IMG/VR virus record: IMGVR_UViG_3300024273_000474
Coordinates: 1-24,111 of that record
Direction: 5' to 3' (one strand)
Length of the DNA stretch: 24,111 bases
From: a virus
Part shown: piece after piece, positions 20,586 through 24,111 of the stretch
Layout of the letters: each line of letters starts with the position of its first letter
Position numbering within the stretch: the stretch's first letter is position 1
Made by a program: the position numbers and the translations under genes
Notes under the pieces: model-generated
What the model was told of the DNA's origin: nothing
The model's input: the letters and a program-made list of their open reading frames with translations, nothing else
Databases searched by the model: none

Positions 20586-21944
20586 CTATATCTTGAATGA
20601 TGAATAATCTGATCCTGTCTGTTGAGATTGAGTCTCATTAGAGAGTGTCTGTGCAGAATCTTCAACATCATATAATCTCATCTTTGCCCGATCAATCCCC
20701 ACGATAAATCTCTTATTCTGAGTTGGATCATTATATCTGTTCTTGAGTTGTTTAACCATCAATTGATTCATACCCTCAAGTTGCTCGGTTGAAATCAGAG
20801 CCACCATTAAATCGGCGGTGGCAGGAAGTCCGAATGATTCAGATGTGTCTGTAATCTCAACATCTGTATTTCCAAACCCTGTTCGAGTCACCTGTGTTGC
20901 CGACCAGATTGGAACATTGAATTCTACGGCAAGACCACGGAGTTCCTCAGCGATTGCTTTGATATAAGAATACGAATTGATCGAACCACCAAGTCCTTTC
21001 ATACGAGCAGAAGCAGCAATGTTAAGATAATCGATATAGATGACATCGGGCTTGAAGTCTTTCTTTAGTTTCAATTCATCTAGGAGTGCACGGAAATGAC
21101 CTGTGTGTGCAGCGGCGGTAGGATATTCCTTGATGATCAATTTGCCATTGGTCTTTGCCTGAATCTTTTGTACCTTGTTATCAAAGGTTTTCTTAGGCAT
21201 ATTCTCAATGTCTTTGATGTCAATATCGAAAAGGTTCGCATCAATTCTCTCAGCAATCTTTTCCTCTGCCATCTCAAGAGTGATGTAGAGCACATTCTGA
21301 CCTTGAGAAAGTGCAGCTGAGGCAAAATGACACATGGCCAATGATTTACCAACCCCTGTTCCTGCTAAGATGATGTTCAATGTTTTTCTACTAACACCAC
21401 CCTTTGTGATCTCATTGAATTTCTCAAGATCAAAGGCAAACTTTTCTTCTTTCATATGATAGAAGTCAAATCTTTCTTGTGCATTCTCGATGTAATCGTG
21501 ACCAACATTCGAATCGAATGAAACACCGAGGGCATTGGAGAGAATCTCAGGTATGGCACCCTCGGTTCTCTCCTGCGATTTACCATCAATGATCTGAATT
21601 GATTCCATTATAGCGAGATATACGGCGCGATCCTTGCACCATTTCTCTGTGGAATCAGTCAACCATTCTTCATCAACCTCATCTTTTTCATCGAGGCTCT
21701 TAATGAGGGTAACAACATCATTCGCATCCCTTCTTGTTATATCTTCTGACTGTTGAAATTCAATCTCTAGTGCAGAAGAATTTGGTAACTTATTGTAAGA
21801 ACCAATGAATGATAATATTAGTTTATATACAGGAACATATTCATCTTCAAAGTATGTAACCTTGATATGTGGCAATGCTTTGCGCGTGAATTGTTCATTG
21901 TGTAATAAATTACTAAGTATTATCTTCTGTAGGTTCTTCGCCAT
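20586..21944 (-). CDS. 41: DnaB-type replicative helicase (T4 gp41)
   Basis: A 452-aa hexameric 5'-3' DNA helicase, the counterpart of T4 gp41, which unwinds the replication fork with primase. The N-terminal domain (1-150) is helical, with Q-F-T-R-K-A-L-P-H-I near the start. The RecA-like motor has Walker A GTGVGKS (195-201; LAGTGVGKSLAMCHFA), the T-L-E-M-A-E segment (H1a, 222-227), Walker B VIYIDYL (301-307) and WSATQVTRTGF. The C-terminus (QLKNRYNDP, R-F-I-V-G-I-D-R-A-K-M-R-L) carries the usual arginine-containing strand. It overlaps the small gene upstream by 32 bases, matching the T4 order uvsX-40-41. Strong identification. Confidence 0.95.
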   Translation of the reverse strand: MAKNLQKIILSNLLHNEQFTRKALPHIKVTYFEDEYVPVYKLILSFIGSYNKLPNSSALEIEFQQSEDITRRDANDVVTLIKSLDEKDEVDEEWLTDSTEKWCKDRAVYLAIMESIQIIDGKSQERTEGAIPEILSNALGVSFDSNVGHDYIENAQERFDFYHMKEEKFAFDLEKFNEITKGGVSRKTLNIILAGTGVGKSLAMCHFASAALSQGQNVLYITLEMAEEKIAERIDANLFDIDIKDIENMPKKTFDNKVQKIQAKTNGKLIIKEYPTAAAHTGHFRALLDELKLKKDFKPDVIYIDYLNIAASARMKGLGGSINSYSYIKAIAEELRGLAVEFNVPIWSATQVTRTGFGNTDVEITDTSESFGLPATADLMVALISTEQLEGMNQLMVKQLKNRYNDPTQNKRFIVGIDRAKMRLYDVEDSAQTLSNETQSQQTGSDYSSFKI

Positions 21945-22227
21945 ATTCTTCTTCGTCTTCTTTATCTAAAACTGATGCCAATATATCTCCCATCAAATTA
22001 TTGAAATTGATAGAATCTTCCAATTCCTTTATACTATACTTTTCATTCCCGTTGTCAATCTGATAATTGAAGTTTAATGTAGCATTATCTGCTTCAGTAT
22101 CTTCTTCAATTTTCACTTCACCATAGTAATAGACAACACCTTCGTATTCGCCTTCGGTGATTTGAAAGCCATAGAAATCAAGGTCTTGCTTTTCAACAAG
22201 TTTGTATGTGGGTAAATTATCCGACAT
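21913..22227 (-). CDS. Small acidic protein in gp40 position between uvsX and gp41
   Basis: A 104-aa acidic protein: MSDNLPTYKLVEKQDLDFYG, then F-Q-I-T-E-G-E-Y-E-G-V-V-Y-Y-Y-G-E-V-K-I, ending with a run of Glu/Asp. In T4 the gene between uvsX and 41 is gene 40, a small protein implicated in head-vertex assembly. Size and position match, and I recall similar small proteins in marine T4-like phages labelled as head vertex assembly chaperone. I cannot confirm homology from sequence by eye. The frame overlaps the end of uvsX by 11 bases and the start of the helicase gene by 32 bases. A GAGGAAGA stretch inside the uvsX 3' end could serve as its ribosome-binding site. Confidence 0.75.
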   Translation of the reverse strand: MSDNLPTYKLVEKQDLDFYGFQITEGEYEGVVYYYGEVKIEEDTEADNATLNFNYQIDNGNEKYSIKELEDSINFNNLMGDILASVLDKEDEEEYGEEPTEDNT

Positions 22228-23284
22228 CTTCCTCTTCCTCCATATTCACCTCTTCATCTGGCGCAAGCATTTCAACTGTTCCAACCTTGAATTTCTTTTC
22301 GATATATTCCTTGAAATCTGTCGCATCAAAAATGACATCCCAAAAATCTTTCTTCAATGTATCTTTCATACGAACATTACCAGAGAGTTCATCACCAGTT
22401 GATGGGTTCTTTGCCATATACCAACCATTCTTTGGCTTAACGACATATCCACCATCAAGAGCGACCTCTGTAAGACCTGACCACTTTTCGATTCCACCTG
22501 TCCAAGTAACCGAGATAGGAATCTTTGACTTCTCTTTCACAAACCTTGATTTCTCAATGTTGATAACAAAGTTGTAGCCCATCACTTCTGTTCCAGTCTT
22601 TTCTTGGCGGCGCCCAATGATCCAAACATTATCAGCAGAATACATCACACCTGTTCCACCCGATACCACAGCCTTTGAAAACATCTCTTGAGTCTGATAG
22701 GTATGATTGACAGCCAATAGTGGAATATCATTCAGAGTAAGTTTAGGAGTAATCATTCGAAATAAACCCTTGAGAGCTTTTGCTCGAGTCATATCAGCGA
22801 CTGATTTCATATTCTCAGCATCATCAACTTCTTTCTTAGATGCAATGTTACCGATAGAATCAATGATTACGATTACCTTATCATCTCGAGTTATCTCATT
22901 CAATTGGTGAACTAGATCAAATTTAAGTTCTTCAATGTTTGTAACTGGGGTGTGTAGAACACGAGATGTGTCAATTCCAAAAGATTCAAAATATGCTTGG
23001 GGTGAACCAAATTCTGAATCATAGAACATGAGAACAGCATCATCATATTCTTTTAGATATGCGGCAGCCATAAGGAGGGCAAAGGATGTTTTGAAGTGCT
23101 TGGAAGGCCCCGCCAAAACTGTCAGACCTGATGCTAGGCCTCCATCGACCGAACCAGAAAGCGCCGTATTGATCATCGGCACTTGTGTTTTTGTCAGCTT
23201 CTTCACACCGAAGAGCTTGGATTCTGACAATACTGCGCATCCCGCTGTGCGAGAGGATTTTTTTAGTTTATCTAATAGTGACAT
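22217..23284 (-). CDS. uvsX: RecA-like recombinase UvsX
   Basis: A 355-aa T4 UvsX-type strand-exchange protein, acting in recombination-dependent replication and repair. Walker A is GPSKHFKT (59-66), the variant form found in T4-like phages, and Walker B is VIVIIDSIGNI (D142). F-Y-D-S-E-F-G (87-93) matches the Y-D-x-E region and L-A-V-N-H-T-Y-Q-T-Q-E the loop L2/Gln sensor. It ends in an acidic tail (EEVNMEEEEDVG) typical of UvsX. A sigma-70-type promoter (23292-23319) precedes it; only seven bases lie between the -10 box and the ATG, so the message is probably leaderless. First gene of the uvsX-40-41 unit. Confidence 0.95.
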   Translation of the reverse strand: MSLLDKLKKSSRTAGCAVLSESKLFGVKKLTKTQVPMINTALSGSVDGGLASGLTVLAGPSKHFKTSFALLMAAAYLKEYDDAVLMFYDSEFGSPQAYFESFGIDTSRVLHTPVTNIEELKFDLVHQLNEITRDDKVIVIIDSIGNIASKKEVDDAENMKSVADMTRAKALKGLFRMITPKLTLNDIPLLAVNHTYQTQEMFSKAVVSGGTGVMYSADNVWIIGRRQEKTGTEVMGYNFVINIEKSRFVKEKSKIPISVTWTGGIEKWSGLTEVALDGGYVVKPKNGWYMAKNPSTGDELSGNVRMKDTLKKDFWDVIFDATDFKEYIEKKFKVGTVEMLAPDEEVNMEEEEDVG

Positions 23285-23291
23285 AGTGTAT

Positions 23292-23319
23292 ATAATATAT
23301 TAATCATCGTAGAAGTCAA
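23292..23319 (-). promoter_or_regulatory. Sigma-70-type early promoter for uvsX, leaderless
   Basis: Minus-strand TTGACT (23319-23314), 16-bp spacer, TATTAT (23297-23292), then ATACACT and the ATG at 23284. One mismatch from consensus in each hexamer. The predicted start coincides with or lies within a base or two of the start codon. Confidence 0.7.
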
Positions 23320-23328
23320 TGATTTATT

Positions 23329-23628
23329 TTATTCTTTGACAAATAAGCCATTTATCATTTTACCTTTCCTACCCTTGATTACATCATAAGCGGCTTCAAG
23401 ACATTCCGTAGTTGTCAAATCGCATAAGTTTGAGAGAATGATAATTGTTACTAACATATCGCCGATTCCATCTTTAATCTCTTCTTTATCTTTCTCACCA
23501 AGAGCGATTAGAGTCTCGGTTAATTCTTCTTGTGTCTTTCCAATCTGTTTAATCGGATTAGACTTTTTAAGTATTTCTTTTTCATCGGCCCATTCAAGGA
23601 CAAGTTTTTCTAGTTCTGTGTAAGTCAT
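23329..23628 (-). CDS. MazG-like nucleotide pyrophosphohydrolase
   Basis: A 99-aa protein of the all-alpha NTP pyrophosphohydrolase (MazG) superfamily. The metal-binding E-E-x-x-E is at 34-38 (KTQEELTETL), followed by the E...D...D helix (EEIKDGIGDMLV, with E50, D53 and D57). Such enzymes hydrolyse (d)NTPs to monophosphates; in phages they are proposed to modulate nucleotide pools or alarmones, but the substrate here is unknown. It is a single-domain form, about the usual size for phage MazG proteins. It begins one base after the stop of the 79-aa gene (23630), so the two are probably co-transcribed. Confidence 0.85.
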   Translation of the reverse strand: MTYTELEKLVLEWADEKEILKKSNPIKQIGKTQEELTETLIALGEKDKEEIKDGIGDMLVTIIILSNLCDLTTTECLEAAYDVIKGRKGKMINGLFVKE

Positions 23629-23629
23629 A

Positions 23630-23869
23630 TTATTTTAATCGGGCTGGGCCTTTTGTAACGAAAGGCATTTTACTTTTTTCTCCTATGTATCTATCGCATG
23701 ATGAATCATAGAAAAGTTTGAGAGCGACAGATTTGCCAATCACCACCTTCATATATTCTTTGTGTTTATATTCTAGTATTTCACCCTCGACATCTATCAT
23801 CTTTACCTCTTGGGTGATGATGCACTTGTCATCATAGACTACTTTTATTTCATCATTATTATAATTCAT
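23630..23869 (-). CDS. Small unknown protein upstream of MazG
   Basis: A 79-aa protein I do not recognise. It starts MNYNNDEIKVVYDDKCIITQ and has alternating hydrophobic and charged residues that suggest a small beta-rich fold, ending KMPFVTKGPARLK. It has no signal peptide, membrane segment or metal motif (two isolated Cys only). Tight spacing (three bases after the edge gene, one base before the MazG gene) makes it a real gene, and implies a shared transcript with MazG. Confidence 0.65.
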   Translation of the reverse strand: MNYNNDEIKVVYDDKCIITQEVKMIDVEGEILEYKHKEYMKVVIGKSVALKLFYDSSCDRYIGEKSKMPFVTKGPARLK

Positions 23870-23872
23870 AAT

Positions 23873-24111
23873 TTACTCTACTTCGTAATTAGAATATTTC
23901 ACTACATTCTCAGAGAATGTATCTTCGAATCCTACCTTATCATGATCCCAACCATTGAAACAATAATCAAAAAGGTGATCGTGAATTTCAGTATCATCCA
24001 TACCTTCGATCCATTTCTCTTTCTTGACTTTAGCTACAAGTTTATCAAGGTACTCCTCTTGAATCTTACCCAATTCTTGGATAAAGTCTCCAGTCTTGAA
24101 TGCTTCGTCGT
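23873..24111 (-). CDS. Partial gene of unknown function, N-terminus beyond window
   Basis: The frame is open to the right edge of the window. Twelve codons upstream of a possible TTG start at 24073 continue the same frame (DEAFKTGDFIQE) without a Met, so the real start is almost certainly outside. The visible 78 residues are acidic and helical: EEYLDKLVAKVKKEKW, then D-D-T-E-I-H-D-H-L-F-D-Y-C-F-N-G-W-D-H-D-K-V-G-F-E-D-T-F. I do not recognise it. The closely packed neighbour downstream suggests one early operon. Confidence 0.65.
   Translation of the reverse strand, partial: DEAFKTGDFIQELGKIQEEYLDKLVAKVKKEKWIEGMDDTEIHDHLFDYCFNGWDHDKVGFEDTFSENVVKYSNYEVE

Noticed and set aside
1-24111. tRNA genes, CRISPR arrays, insertion sequences or integrase
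   Set aside because: Gaps between genes are all under about 130 bases. By eye I saw no cloverleaf, regular repeat-spacer array, transposase or integrase motif in them.

Overview
The window is a gene-dense, AT-rich piece of a tailed-phage genome of the T4-like (myovirus) type, most like those of marine T4-like phages. Every supported gene lies on the minus strand, genes abut or overlap by 1-32 bases, and no gap exceeds about 130 bases. The T4 core set uvsX, a gp40-position gene, gp41 helicase, RNase H and nrdA/nrdB is recognisable. Several unknown-function families resemble ones I recall from marine T4-like phages. No photosynthesis gene, tRNA, integrase, CRISPR array or insertion sequence is visible. 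The host cannot be named from this sequence.

Reading in the direction of transcription (high to low coordinates), the right part (24.1-20.1 kb) is an early/replication block: an edge-truncated gene, a small unknown gene, a MazG-like pyrophosphohydrolase, UvsX recombinase, a small gp40-position protein, the DnaB-type helicase and a SprT-like metallopeptidase. The middle (20.1-8.3 kb) looks like a late cluster opened by a T4-type late promoter octamer (TATAAATA, 20112-20119). It encodes a 602-aa protein, a Cys-motif protein, a cupin-like protein, a ligase-superfamily nucleotidyltransferase, a 785-aa nucleotidyltransferase/P-loop kinase fusion, two scaffold- or polyprotein-like proteins, a coiled-coil/TM protein, a membrane-anchored cysteine-peptidase-like protein, a very basic protein, an RMF-like protein and three conserved unknowns. 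The left part (8.2 kb-0) returns to early metabolism: nrdB, nrdA, a zinc ribbon, an Ntn hydrolase, a GIY-YIG protein, RNase H and partners, a pyrimidine-dimer-glycosylase-like or unknown protein, an FmdB-type zinc ribbon, tiny membrane proteins, a RecB-like nuclease and an edge-truncated winged-helix-like protein.

Two regulatory signatures stand out. Six early units are preceded by near-perfect sigma-70 promoters (TTGACA, 16-17 bp, TATAAT), often with ATATACAT-like sequence just after the -10 box. In several the predicted transcription start falls within a few bases of the ATG, suggesting leaderless or near-leaderless mRNAs. Late-type TATAAATA octamers occur in front of, or close to, four genes.

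The most interesting system is in the late cluster. Many proteins carry short peptides resembling the T4 capsid-targeting sequence (MKTYQEFIAEA-like) and/or the (L/I)-x-E cleavage consensus of the T4 prohead protease gp21. One 613-aa protein carries seven such sites (NIEEA, LDEA, three DLEEA, ELEEA, FIAEA) separating distinct small domains, as expected of a polyprotein matured in the prohead. The same signals sit on a ligase-like enzyme and a nucleotidyltransferase-kinase fusion. This suggests a set of enzymes packaged in the head and injected with the DNA, analogous to T4 Alt and the internal proteins.
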